From contig NC_089236.1 of the NCBI RefSeq assembly GCF_963924675.1, positions 33,627,319 to 33,691,318 of the forward strand: a stretch of 64,000 nt of DNA. The letters are read 5' to 3'. Shown piece by piece: positions 1-11,238 of the stretch. How positions within the stretch are numbered: position 1 is the first letter of the stretch; every line of letters begins with the position of its first letter. This stretch comes from Phocoena phocoena. Lineage: Eukaryota > Chordata > Mammalia > Artiodactyla > Phocoenidae. Under the pieces are notes generated by a model. That model made no database searches. It was not told the origin of the DNA and saw only the letters and a program-made list of their open reading frames with translations. The position numbers were made by a program, and so were the translations under genes.

Positions 1-1097
1 TTCCCTGTGCCCGGATCTTCTCATTTTATGATTTTCATTGTGTGGTATGTGTTTCAGTGTATTGGTTAGAGTACTATTTGCAGCTGCTACATCTTTCTCT
101 GGCTTTGCAAAAAGAAGTTCATAGTTTGCTCGCACAGCTGTTCAGTGCTGGTGTTCCCAGCTGGTGGGCTGCCTTCCTCATGGTGATTCAGGGACTGAAG
201 CTGCCTTCATTATGTGGATCAGGCTTCTCTTAGGGTTGCACAGTCCTCTGTGTCCAGTGGCAAATGGAGAATGAGAGGATGGAGTGGGCACACTTGCTTC
301 TCAAGCAGCGTGGCTGGAAGTGACACATGTCAGTCTGCTTGGTATGAACCATTCACGTGATACCACTTTGAGGCACGAGGACTAAGAAATGTAATCTTTG
401 GTTGTGCATCTGCTTCTTGGCAACACCTATATACGCTGAATGGGTGAACCAGAGTCTTTGGTGAACAGTCGGCCATCCTTGCCATGTTTGATAACATGTA
501 GATGCCCTTTGTAAAATGGTTAGGTACAAGTAAATGGTAAAGATTATAGAAATAGCATAGCAGCTGCAAATCTGGAACCAGTATGGCTGCATGAGTTCTG
601 GAAAGCTTTGTGCCTACTGGGCCAAAGTCTCTGGATGTGTTTGTACAGTTTATGTGACTGGGCTTCTGTCTTGATGTGGGATTAAGTTCATCCTTCCAGG
701 GCCTGCCAGATAATATGACTGTCACTTGATGCCTTATATCTGGGTGCTAGGCTACCATCTCTGTCCTTACTTCTGCTCTCTAGGTTCCTCCTTCAAAGCT
801 AGTAGAGCACCCATAACTGTAAAGCTGACACCTACCTGTCCTTTGAACACAGCCAGGACCTGAACACTCGATGTCCAGAAATCTCCTCTATTAGTTCCTG
901 GGATGGGGTTTCCTTTGAATGTCCCTTGTTTGCAATGAGTTCTTACTAGTTGGTTTTCTAAGGCCTTGGCTCCAACCCATAGCAGGGAGATATCTCCCTC
1001 ATATCTTGAACTGACTAGTAGGTTGCTATCTGCATCTAACCTAGCAGGTGGTCTTCAGGAAGGTACAACTTCATTTCCTATACTCTTCTGTCTCTCC
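1..1097. other. Non-coding DNA, possibly part of an ancient dispersed repeat
   Basis: No gene is recognised. The frames here are short, start anywhere and have no splice-site context that I can defend. The stretch around 100-370 (a phrase like 'ggtgattcagggactgaag', later 'ctggaagtgacacatgtc') resembles degraded mammalian interspersed repeats I have seen, but I cannot name a family. The rest looks single-copy. Confidence 0.4.
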
Positions 1098-1297
1098 NNN
1101 NNNNNNNNNNNNNNNNNNNNNNNNNNNNNNNNNNNNNNNNNNNNNNNNNNNNNNNNNNNNNNNNNNNNNNNNNNNNNNNNNNNNNNNNNNNNNNNNNNNN
1201 NNNNNNNNNNNNNNNNNNNNNNNNNNNNNNNNNNNNNNNNNNNNNNNNNNNNNNNNNNNNNNNNNNNNNNNNNNNNNNNNNNNNNNNNNNNNNNNNN
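1098..1297. other. Assembly gap of 200 N
   Basis: Exactly 200 consecutive N. The round number suggests a fixed-size scaffold gap rather than a measured length. The reading frames that appear to cross it are meaningless. Confidence 0.98.
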
Positions 1298-1702
1298 CAG
1301 TTAAAAAGAATGGAAACAGTGATGATACAAATAGACTAGCACTGGGTCATGCCACCTGTTTAGGAAGCTTTAGGGCCCTTCCACACCAAAGAAGAAGCCT
1401 CCATGGCTGAGAAATTTATTTTCCCTGATAACCTCTTATCAATTTTAGTTGGGTTGCCAAGCAGACTGAAAGCCACCTTTCTGGTGATTTATTTGGTTCA
1501 TACAGTGGTTCTTTAATGTTTGGAATTTGTATGATGTTAGCCAGGATTGTGTTCTCCAGTTCACCACAGACCATTTTCACACTCTCTCAGGATGTGGGGA
1601 CATTTTATTTGGTAAACTTTCATTTAAAGGGTTTGAGTAAAATTAGTGTTTCCTTGGACACTATGAGAATACATTTAGATGTCATTTAAAGGGGGAAGAG
1701 AT

Positions 1703-1835
1703 AATGGAATTAATATTTACTGAGCAGCTACTTTCTGCCAGGTACTTTATTTGTATATTATTTCATTTAGTACCCACAAAAAGGTTTTGAGTAAGCCAAT
1801 ACCTTCCATTTCACAAATGAGTAGACTAATATTGT
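1703..1835 (-). repeat. MIR SINE fragment
   Basis: The plus strand reads as the reverse of the MIR 3' half: 'ttactgagcagctacttt', 'ctgccaggtactttat', 'atttcatttagtaccc', then 'catttcacaaatgagtag'. These blocks occur in MIR order at MIR spacing. It is strongly diverged, as expected for a SINE older than the placental radiation. Confidence 0.7.
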
Positions 1836-2147
1836 ATAAGTAGCCCCCATATCCTTAGCAGAACAGTACGTGGAGAATGACCTTTCAATCTTATTTCTAG
1901 AACATTCCTTCCTTCAGCCTCTGATTCACAAGGTTTATAGGGACTACAGACAGTCACATGCCTATGCTTGTTAAATGAAAACCAGCAATAAATACTAATA
2001 ATGTGAGGACAAAAATATCATTTTGAAACTAGGGCACGATACTATGTGTCTTTCCTTCTTTTCTTGAACAAAACACCCACTGATTTCAAGGGCACGTTTT
2101 TGTTGATAAAAATCTTGAGGTAATCTTCTAGTCCTTGATTATGTGTT

Positions 2148-2150
<3 letters not shown>

Positions 2151-2193
<43 letters not shown>
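2151..2193. repeat. (TA)n microsatellite
   Basis: About 21 uninterrupted TA units. Confidence 0.95.
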
Positions 2194-2198
<5 letters not shown>

Positions 2199-3024
2199 CA
2201 TGTTTTCTATTTTTCACGTATCCACAGTATAATAGGAGTAGGTGGTAATTTTGCTGTTTAATGCGGTCACGTCTATGCAGTGCATAGGAATACATGCTGA
2301 GTTTTGTGGTTGAAAACATCTAAGTCTGACATAAACCATGTAAACATGGATATTTACCTGTTATTATGCTACCAATACTGCCATTTCCATCTTGCAAAAA
2401 ATGTATGTGTCAGGTATATAAAAGTATATATAGTGATATGTGCATATATTTTTTTCATACTTTGACATGTATCCCATCCATCAGTTATACTTTCTAAGAA
2501 GCTTATGGAAGAAGCTATGGTAGTAATACCACACAATAGAAACCCTGTCATTTTAAGATACGAAAAAGTAGCAAGAGATAAATGGTTTTGTTATTGACTG
2601 AAGGAGAGTAGAATGACCCCATGATTCAGATCTGCTTGACTTAATGACCTCATTGCGTATGGACAGTGTCAGAAGGCCATCAGGAAACAATCATTTGCAT
2701 TAAGAATGTTGTTACTTTTTAAAGGCATGACTCCAACCTTATCAGAATGTCAGAGCAGCAGTCCTGGCAACTGCATTTGTTGACTGGCAGGAAACCCATC
2801 TGTAAGCCAGTGATATGAGAATCTGGCATCTGTGGAATGTGATTTTATTTTACTGAGAGTAAAGAAGCTGTGTCCTTGGAAATGATGAACACTGAATTTG
2901 TTAGGGGATTGTGACTGTTGTGCCTTTTCTCTTAATTTCTACCGGAGCTAAGAAAGGACCTAACCTGTTCCCTATAATTCAGATGAAGAGAACTGGGGGC
3001 TAGGGCTTGACAAAGGCATTCAAA

Positions 3025-3175
3025 ACAGGATTCTTAACCTTTTTGATACCGTAGCTCCCTTTGCAGACAGTTAAAGCTTGTGGATGTCTTCTCAGTAGGT
3101 TTTAAATGCGTAAAATAAAATGTTTAAGTTTATAAGGAAAATCAACAATTATATAAATATATTAAAAAATTTTTG
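3025..3175. repeat. Probable ancient DNA-transposon fragment
   Basis: The motif order 'cttaacctttttgatacc', 'tagctccctttgcagac', 'aaatgcgtaaaataaaat' resembles an old non-autonomous DNA transposon family common in placental genomes. I recognise the pattern but cannot name the subfamily, and no terminal inverted repeats are visible. Confidence 0.35.
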
Positions 3176-4583
3176 TGCTGAAAAAAATGTGCTTTTTGAT
3201 TAATGAAGCATTGATGACTATAAACACCATTTTAAGATCTGAGAGAATAGTAATATGTAAAGATAAGTGATTTCTATTAGTGATAAACTCATAGGTAGTG
3301 CTAATACTACTGGGATTTGTTATCTACATAAGTTCATAATTGAGGGGAATTCTCAATTTCAGTTAAAGGCTTTGAAGAATCTAACTTTTTCCCTTGCACA
3401 TTCACAAACTCCTGATTTCTATTCTTCTCATGTCTCTGTACACCAGGTTAAGGAAATCTGCTTCAGAATGGTCAAGGAGGGAGCAAAGGATGGGGGCTGT
3501 TACAATTAAGTCCATTTGGGGGATTTTTGAAGATGACTCACTGGTGTATGTCAGTAGCATTTATATGATAAAATAAGGACAGAGGCTTCACTCTTAGTCA
3601 TGATGCCTCTATAGAAGCATCTTTTAGGATCTAGTATCAATTGTTATAAAGAAACATTTAACCTAAGTTGAACGATTCTGATTGTTTCACTGCAGTTTCT
3701 TAAGAAGGTTGAATTCTAGAAAAAGTAATTTTGATCGTTTTTATTAAACACCATATCTGACACTATTCTAATTAAAATGCTCTTGTTATTTATAGACTAC
3801 TTATCTGCATATATACATAGAAAATTATCTGGAATGTTGTTCACTAATAGCTGGTAATGATTATTGCTGAGTGGAGGTTCGGACATTTATTTTTGTCTCT
3901 AAGGTGAGTGAATTCAGTCCATTATTTAAACATTTGGTATTGAAGGGAAGCAGGTATATGACCACAGCTTTAAATGAAAAGGGGAGACAGAAGTGTATTC
4001 ATGTACAGAGGAAAAGCAGCAACGAAGGGAGAGATATTGGAACTGCAAGAAAGTACAAGTGGTGGAATAAATGCTGACAGCAGGCAGAGCAATGTTATCA
4101 AGAGAATGGATGTTAAAAGGAGAAACAACACTTATTTCTTGAGATGAGATCTAAGGCAGTATTGTCCTCAGAGTCAGGAAACAGAAGGCCCCTGCCTTGG
4201 ACCCCATGCTTGAGGATCCTATTTGGCTTTCCTCAGGGTACACACACCTATTCCCACAGGGCCAGGAGTTCATCAGATCAAGGGGCATGCCACCCAAGCT
4301 TGTACATATGGTTACTTAACCCTGCTCCATTTTCCCAGCACCTGGAAAGGCTCTGGGCTGAGCCCAGGGCTTACATGGACTTTTTGCTCAGGTCTGTCAT
4401 CATAATGTAGGCCCCATTGCTAGTGTATACACATCTATGCTTGAGAGGTAATCAAGGGATTTTGTTTTTGGGTGTGTGTATGGATGAACATGTAGTTTGG
4501 GTATCCAGAAGTGCATGTACAAAGCTACTTAAAATTCAGGATGGAGCTAGGAATGAAGATAGAACAGGGCAGGCTAAAGGCTA

Positions 4584-4617
4584 GGGGCCTCTGGGCTACT
4601 GGGGCCTCTGGGCTACT
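4584..4617. repeat. Perfect tandem duplication of a 17-bp unit
   Basis: The unit ggggcctctgggctact occurs twice head to tail without mismatch. No function is suggested. It is probably a replication slip. Confidence 0.9.
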
Positions 4618-5077
4618 GTCTTCCTGCTGCCAGATTCAATTATAAAACTTGGAGTGGGCACCTAAATTTCAACTTCTAAGTTTCACCTTGGCCTGTTGAA
4701 TCATTATACTTTGTATAATTATTAAGGTGGGAGGATAGAACATATTTATTTCAGTAATTTTTTAGATTAACTTATACCTTAAAATATTTAAAATATGGGA
4801 AATGGGTCTCCGTTTCTACTTTGGTCCACAAATGTGGCCTTGATCTAAGCTACGTGTGGAAGACAAAGGGTCTGAAAAGAGAAGAATTCATGTTGGATGG
4901 GTCAATGCGCTCAGTAATTCTGGAGTCAAGCTTTTCCGGGGATGGTGAGAGGAGTGGGATGGGGCAGTGCAGAGAACACGAGCTAATTTGAATTTACTAG
5001 GGACAGGTGCGACAAGTAGTCAAAGATTAGTAGAAGGAGCAGTCAGGGCACACATGTGAGACAGTGTGTACATCCTT

Positions 5078-5291
5078 TTTTTTTTTTTTTTTTTTTTTTT
5101 TGCAGTACGCGGGTCTCTCACTGTTGTGGCCTCTCCCATTGCGGAGCACAGGCTCCGGACGCGCAGGCTCAGTGGTCATGGCTCACGGGCCTAGCCGCTC
5201 CGCGGCATGTGGATCTTCCCGGACCGGGGCACAAACCCGTGTCCCCTGCATCAGCAGGCGGACTCTCAACCACTGCGCCACCAGGGAAGCC
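5078..5291 (-). mobile_element. CHR-type tRNA-derived SINE with 16-bp target-site duplication
   Basis: Non-autonomous retroposon of the cetacean/hippo/ruminant CHR class, transcribed by RNA polymerase III from internal A and B boxes and mobilised by L1 enzymes. Read on the minus strand it starts GGGCTTCCCTGGTGGCGCAG, contains the tRNA-like promoter region, and ends in an A-tail seen here as about 23 T on the plus strand. The duplication cagtgtgtacatcctt flanks it exactly (5062-5077 and 5292-5307), with no mismatch. The perfect duplication and the many retained CpG sites indicate a fairly recent insertion. Confidence 0.93.
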
Positions 5292-5307
5292 CAGTGTGTA
5301 CATCCTT

Positions 5308-6921
5308 GTGATGCTCCTGTGGTGACGTTCAGGGGTGCAATGCAGTTACTCAGACCCATTCACCTATCTATCTATTCAGCACATGTTCACTGAGAATCTA
5401 TGGATGACACACACTGTTCTATGTAACAGGGATAACTTCATGAGCACAACTGACAGAGCCTTGCTCTCCTGAAGCTAAAGTTTTCCCTTTTCAGAATTGT
5501 TAGGAGCAACAGAACTTCTCAATGGGCTACATAGTAAGGACAGAAATCAAAACACATGTACTTCTGACTTAGTAAATAATCACTCTAATGTAAAAGTTAC
5601 ATTCAACTAGTAGTGTCATAAGTGACTAAACACTGCTTAGCAGTACAGAGATATAGCCACCATTTATTGTCTCTTTTAAAAAGCGTTTTACCCAAGCTAT
5701 CTTTCAGTGTTTTGCTTTCCACAATTTTCCTCTTTTCTTTCTGGATTGACAGAGAAGCAAGTAAAAGAAAATTCTCCTACACATTTCCACTACTGGCTTA
5801 ATGACTAACATTCACCTCACAATCCAGCCATCTGTCTAAGTGCTTGGATGTGCTGTGCTCTTTGCTCACTTGTAAAAAGGCAAACTTATACCTGGCCTGT
5901 TTTCCCCTTTGATGTGAATTACTCACATTACAAACACAAGTACGAGAGAAGCTGGAGGCCTCAGAATTTCCTGATGGAATTCCTGCTGTGGTCTGACTGG
6001 GGTGGCTTGTCTTCACTTGTTTGTATCATGGTGGCATGATGATGATAATGCTGAACTAGTGTGACTCACTGACTTCTTAGATAGTGCTTTTCAAATAGAA
6101 TGTATTATCGAGTACAATTAAATCAAAAAGTGACATGAAAAAGATTCCCTTTTTCTAAACAATTTAAAATTTTAAAATGTTTAGAAAGACACTGGGTTTT
6201 GACACTAGTCTCAATGTCTCAATTTCCTCATTTGTAAAATAGGGGTAATAATATCTAAGCTGTAGAGTTTTTTGTGAAGATTAAAACAAATGATGTACTT
6301 AAAGAAACTAGTATGTTGCTGTACTGATATTACTTGATATATTATACATGTTACAATTAGCACTGCATAATAGCAGTGCTATTGAGCATAATAGCTCAAT
6401 AATATGAGCCAAAAGATTGTATTGAGCATTTACTATGTGACTGTGTTATATCTGACAATATAATAGTAGACAAAGGCTCTCATCTCATTGAGTTTAAGTG
6501 TAGCAATTACTTGTAGCAATTTTAGTGTTATTGTTTTTAGTACAATGTGATGACATTCTCCAATATTTCTATTTTTAATTCTCTGTCCCTAATATAAACA
6601 TTGAAAAGTATTATCAGAGTACCTCCTATATAATAGATCTTTAATAAATGTTTTTCAAATTAACAGATAATTACTACAGCCATGAAGTTAATTTGAAAAA
6701 AAGTATAATAACTACCTATATTAGGGAGGACAGAAGTCTTTACTAATGTAGGTCTCAATAAATGTTTAAGTGGAAGTTGTTTTCAGATTACTGTCATAAA
6801 AGGCTGTAGTAGGAAATACAGAGTGAGGCCATGCAGGTTGGTGGAAAAGAAGGCAAGTCTCCTGGAATTTTACTTATTTTTGAGCTAAGGGTGGCAATTA
6901 TTCTGGGCCATTTAAAAAAAT
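5308..6921. other. Mostly non-coding DNA with old repeat traces
   Basis: No gene is seen. 5360-5475 and 6411-6500 have the degraded pattern 'attgagcatttactatgtg ... ctctcatctcattgag', typical of LINE2-type remnants. I hold these two only at about 0.35. The remaining sequence looks single-copy and AT-rich. Confidence 0.45.
6206..6310 (+). repeat. MIR SINE fragment
   Basis: The MIR core runs 'gtctcaatttcctcattt', 'gtaaaataggggtaataata', 'gtgaagattaaaacaaatga' in consensus order, plus orientation. Confidence 0.75.
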
Positions 6922-7068
6922 TTCCTCCGTTCCTCCCTTCTTCCCTTCCTCCCTTCTACTCTTCTTCCCTTCCTCCCTTTTTCCCTTTCTCCCTTTCCTT
7001 CTTTCTTCCTTCCTATCTCCCTCCCTTCCTTTCTTTCTTTTTCTTTCTTTCTTTCTTCTTTCTTTCTT

Positions 7069-7158
<90 letters not shown>

Positions 7159-7167
7159 TTCTTTCCC
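6922..7167. repeat. Long polypyrimidine tract ending in (CTTT)n
   Basis: About 245 bp almost entirely of C and T on the plus strand. It begins with CCTT/CCCTT variants, passes through a CT run near 7070-7085 and ends in more than 15 regular CTTT units (about 7084-7157). The serine/phenylalanine/leucine frame on one strand and the lysine/glutamate/arginine frame on the other are artefacts of this repeat, not proteins. Confidence 0.95.
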
Positions 7168-9317
7168 AGCTTTGTTGAGATAAGATCAACATATAATGTT
7201 GTATGTTTAATTTTTAAAACCTCTTGAGTTGATTTACTTATATATTGCAAAATGATTACCAACATAGTGTTAGCTCACATCCCCATCACCTCGCATAATT
7301 ACCATTTCTTTTTCTGTGGTGGGAACATTTAAGATTTATTTTCTTAACAACTTTCAAATATATGCTACATTATTGTTAACTATATTCACAATTATATAGT
7401 GTTAGATCATCAGAACTTATCCATCTTACAACTGAAACTGTATACCCTTTGACCAACATCTTCCCAGTTCCCCAGCCCCTGGCCCCTGGTAATCACCGTT
7501 CTACTCTCTTTCTATCAGTGTGGCTTAAAGATTCTACATATAAGTGATATCATGTGGTATTTGTCTTTCTTTGTCTGACTTATTTTACTTAGCACAATGT
7601 CCTCAAGGACATAGTCATTCATCTATACATACATATATACATAGCCATTCATCTGTTGACAGACACTTAGGTTGTTTCCATATTTTGGCTATTGTGAATA
7701 GTGCTACAATGAACACAAAAGTACAGAGATCTCTTTGAGATTCTTTTTTCATTTCCTTTGGATATACACTCAGAAATGGATTGCTGAATCATATGGTAGT
7801 TCTATTTTTAGCTTTTTTGAGGAATCTTCATACTGTTTTCCATAGCAGCTGCATCAATTTACATTCCTACCAACAATGCACAAAAGTTCTCCTTTATCTG
7901 CATCCTTACCAGCACTTGTTATTTCTTATTTTTTTATGATAGCTATTCTAATAGATGTGAGGTGATCTCTCCTTATAGTTTTGATTTGCATTTTCCTGAT
8001 GATTAATGATGTTGAGCATCTTTTCATGTACCAGTTGGCCATTTGTATGTGTTCTTTGGAAAAATGTCTGTTCAGATTCAACTGGTTTTCAAATTGGGTA
8101 TGGGTCCATTTCTGGTATCTATTTTGTTTTATTTATCTATATTCCTATTTGTGTATCCATATCACATGTTATAATACATATTAAAATCAGAAAGTGTTAG
8201 CCTTCTAAAATTGTTTTGCTTTTTACAAAGTTATTTAGGGCATTTTAGGTCCTTTGCATTTGCATATGAATTTCGGAATCAATTACTAATTTATTTTTTA
8301 AAAACCTGCCAGGTTTTTGAAGAAATTGCATTGAACCTATTGATCTACTTGGGGAGGATCAATGTCTCAGTGACACTGAGCATATTGACCCACTAACAAG
8401 GTATCTATACCTATTTAATTAGATTTTCTTTAATTTGTCTCAGCAATGTTTTGTAGTTTTTAGTGTGCTAGTCTGGTTTATCTTTTGTCAGAGTTATCCT
8501 TAAATATTGAATAATTCTTGTCTTATTGTAAGTGGTTTTGTCTTTTTAAGCTTCAGTTTCTGATTATTCTTTGCTATTGTATAGCAATACAATTCATATT
8601 TGTATGTTAATCTTGTATTCTGCAAACTTATAAACTCACTTAATAGTTATGGTAACTTTTTTTATAGATTCCATAAATTTTATAGTCCCTACATAGACAA
8701 ACATATTGTCTTTGAAAAAAGATAGCTTTACTTCTTTTCCAATCTAGATGCCTTTTGTTTTGTTTTTCTTGCCCTGTTGCATTGGCTAAAACCTCAAATA
8801 TATAACTCCTCCCTGAATGGAGTTCAGAATAGCAGACATTTTTGTTGTGTTTCTGGTATTAGGGGGGAAAGCAATCAGTCTTTCACAGTTAAGTTTGATG
8901 TTAGATGTAGGTTTTTTTTAGATACACTTTATGAGAATGATTAAGTTCTACTCTATTCAAAAATTTCTAAACATTTTGTCCAGAAAGGATGTTGGTTTCT
9001 GTCAAATGCTTTTTCTTCATATACTAATATAATCATATATATCTTTTAAAACTTTTTAGTTTGATGAATTACACTGATTTACTTTTGCAATTTAAATCAA
9101 CCTTGCAGTCTGGGATGAACTCCACTTATTTATAATGTACTATTCTTTATATATATTGTTAGATTCAATTTACTAAAATTTTCTTTAGAATTTTTACTAT
9201 GTTCATGATGGAAATTGGCTAATTTTTTGTAGTATCTTTACCTGTTTTGGGTATCTGGATGATGCTGGTCTCATAGAATGAGAGAGGAAGAACTCACTTC
9301 TCTTTAATTTTCTGGAA

Positions 9318-9374
<57 letters not shown>

Positions 9375-10276
9375 GCATTATTTCTTCCTTACATATTTAC
9401 TAGTGTTCATTAGTGAAGTGATGTGAGTGGAAAGTTTTCTTAGTGGGACATATTTTAAGTATAAAATCAATTTCTTTGATAGAAGTAGAGCTACTTGTGT
9501 TATCTTTTTCTTCCTGAGATTTAGTAGTTTTTGCCTTTCAAGAACTTTATCCATTTCAAAGTTCCCAATTTATCAGCATAAAATTCTTAGTATTATTCTC
9601 TTATAATCCTTTTTAATATCAGTAGAATCTATAGTGATGTTACCCTCTTTTATTCTTATTGGTAATTTGTGTCTTCTCTCTTTTTTACACATCAAGTTGG
9701 CTAGACATTTATCCATTTATTGATCTTCTCAATAGAGTCCTCACTTTTGATTTCATTGTTTTTTCTCAATTTCACTGATTAACATTCTGATCTTTGTCAT
9801 TTCCTTTGTTTTTATTGTGGGTTTAATTTGCTCTTTTTCTAATTTCCTAAGGTGTAAGTTGAAATCGTTGATTTGAGAACCTTAATTTTTTCTAATATAG
9901 ATATTTAAAGCTATAAATTTCCCTCTAATTACTGTTTCATCAGCATCCCTTACATTTGGATATGTTGCGTTAAAATTTTTCATTTACTTCAAGACACTTT
10001 TCCTTTTGTTATTTTTCTTTGATGTGTACTCATTTAAAATTCTACTCTTCAGTTTCCAATATTTGTGGATTTCCAGATATCTCTGGTATTGATTTATAAT
10101 TTGATTTTTTGTGGTCAGAAATTATATTTTATATGACAAGAATCATTTTAAGTGTATTGAAGTTTCTTTTATGGCTTAGAACATGGTTTATCTTGGTATA
10201 TTTTACATGTGCTTAAAAAAAGTATACATCCTGCTACTGATGGATGAAGTGCTCTATAAATAAGGTTAATTTGATT
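7168..10276 (-). mobile_element. Old L1M LINE, 3' half (split element, part 1)
   Basis: Reading on the minus strand this is an ancient L1 running from 3' UTR (7168-7500) back through the end of ORF2 ('gattctacatataagtgata' antisense signature at about 7532) and the reverse-transcriptase region to the endonuclease region near 10250. No long frame survives. Divergence is high, and a (TA)n block at 9319-9371 has expanded in what is normally the 'tggaagaatttgtgtag' segment. The sequence stops near 10276 and resumes at about 17628. At that point 'ggttaatttgatt' followed by 'aataatatattttaaatc' restores a continuous L1 text. The two parts are therefore one element split by later insertions. Confidence 0.8.
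9319..9371. repeat. (TA)n microsatellite inside the old L1M
   Basis: About 26 TA units, interrupting an L1 ORF2 remnant. Confidence 0.95.
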
Positions 10277-11238
10277 TTTTTTCATTTGGTAATCTTTTAA
10301 AAAATATATTGGAGTATAGTTGATTTACTATGTTGTGTTAGTTTCTGCTGTACAGCAAAATGAGTCAGTTATACATATACAGATATTTACTCCTTTTTAG
10401 ATTCTTTTCCCATATAGGTCATTACAGAGTAGGTTATAATAGGTTAGTACAGAGTTCCCTGTGCTACACCGTAGGTCCTTATTAGTTATCTATTTTATAT
10501 ATAGTAGTGTGACTATGTCAATCCCAATCTCCCAATTGATCCCTCCCCCCCATTTCCTTTTGGTAACAATGTTCGTTTTTCATATCTGTGACTCTATTTC
10601 TGTCTTGTAAATAAGTTCATTTGTACGATTTTTTTTAGATTCCACACATAAGCGATATCATATGATGTTTGTCTTTCTCTGTCTGACTTCCTTCACTCAG
10701 TATGACAATCTCTATGTCTGTCCATGTTCCTGCAAAAGGCATTATTTTGTTCTTTTTTATGGATGAGTTATATTCCATTGTGTATATGTACCACATCTTC
10801 TTTATCCATTCCTCTGTTGATGGACGTTTAGGTTGCTTCCATGTCTTAGCTATGCTTGTGTTGCAATGCACACTGGGATGCATGTGTATTTTTGAATTAT
10901 GGTTTTCTCCAGATATACGCCCAGGTGTGGGATTGCTGAATCATATGGTAGCTCTATTTGTAGTTTTTTAAGGAATCTCCATACTGTTCTCCATAATGGT
11001 TTTACCAATTTATATTCCCACCAACAGTGTAAGAGGGTTCCCTTTTCTCCACACCCCCTCCAGCATTTACTTTTTGTGGAATTTTTGATGATGGCCAGTC
11101 TGACTGGTATGAGGTGATACCTCATTGTAGTTTTGATCTGCATTTCTCTCATAATTAGTGATGTTGAGCATCATTTCATGTGCCTCTTGATCTTTTGTAT
11201 GTCTTCTTTGGAATAACATCTATTTAGATCTTCGGCCC
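10277..11238 (-). mobile_element. L1-H: 5'-truncated L1 inserted in the old L1M
   Basis: A T-rich stretch (10273-10305) is followed by an L1 3' UTR in antisense ('ggagtatagttgatttact', 'ttagtttctgctgtacagc', 'cccaatctcccaattgatcc'). The last part of ORF2 follows, whose minus-strand frame at 10635-11152 still reads as the ORF2 C-terminus (motifs [39 protein letters not shown]). It breaks off at the 'ttcggccca' text (about 11238), where L1-A starts. It is less diverged than its host. Confidence 0.75.

Larger units (their letters stand above)
1298..5061. other. Mostly single-copy non-coding DNA
   Basis: Apart from the MIR, TA repeat, old repeat and short tandem repeat listed separately, I see no gene, no convincing exon and no RNA gene. 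The sequence is AT-rich, with scattered stops in all frames. Short ORFs such as the one near 4144-4410 have no recognisable domain. Confidence 0.5.

Noticed and set aside
966..1410. Two frames of 112 and 120 codons
   Set aside because: They run through the N gap.
5078..5325. Possible tRNA gene at the right end of the SINE
   Set aside because: The tRNA-like head belongs to the CHR SINE and lacks a foldable intact tRNA with a correct 3' half.
6831..7265. Two frames over 110 codons rich in S/F/L or K/E/R
   Set aside because: Translation of the CTTT/CCTT repeat on each strand.
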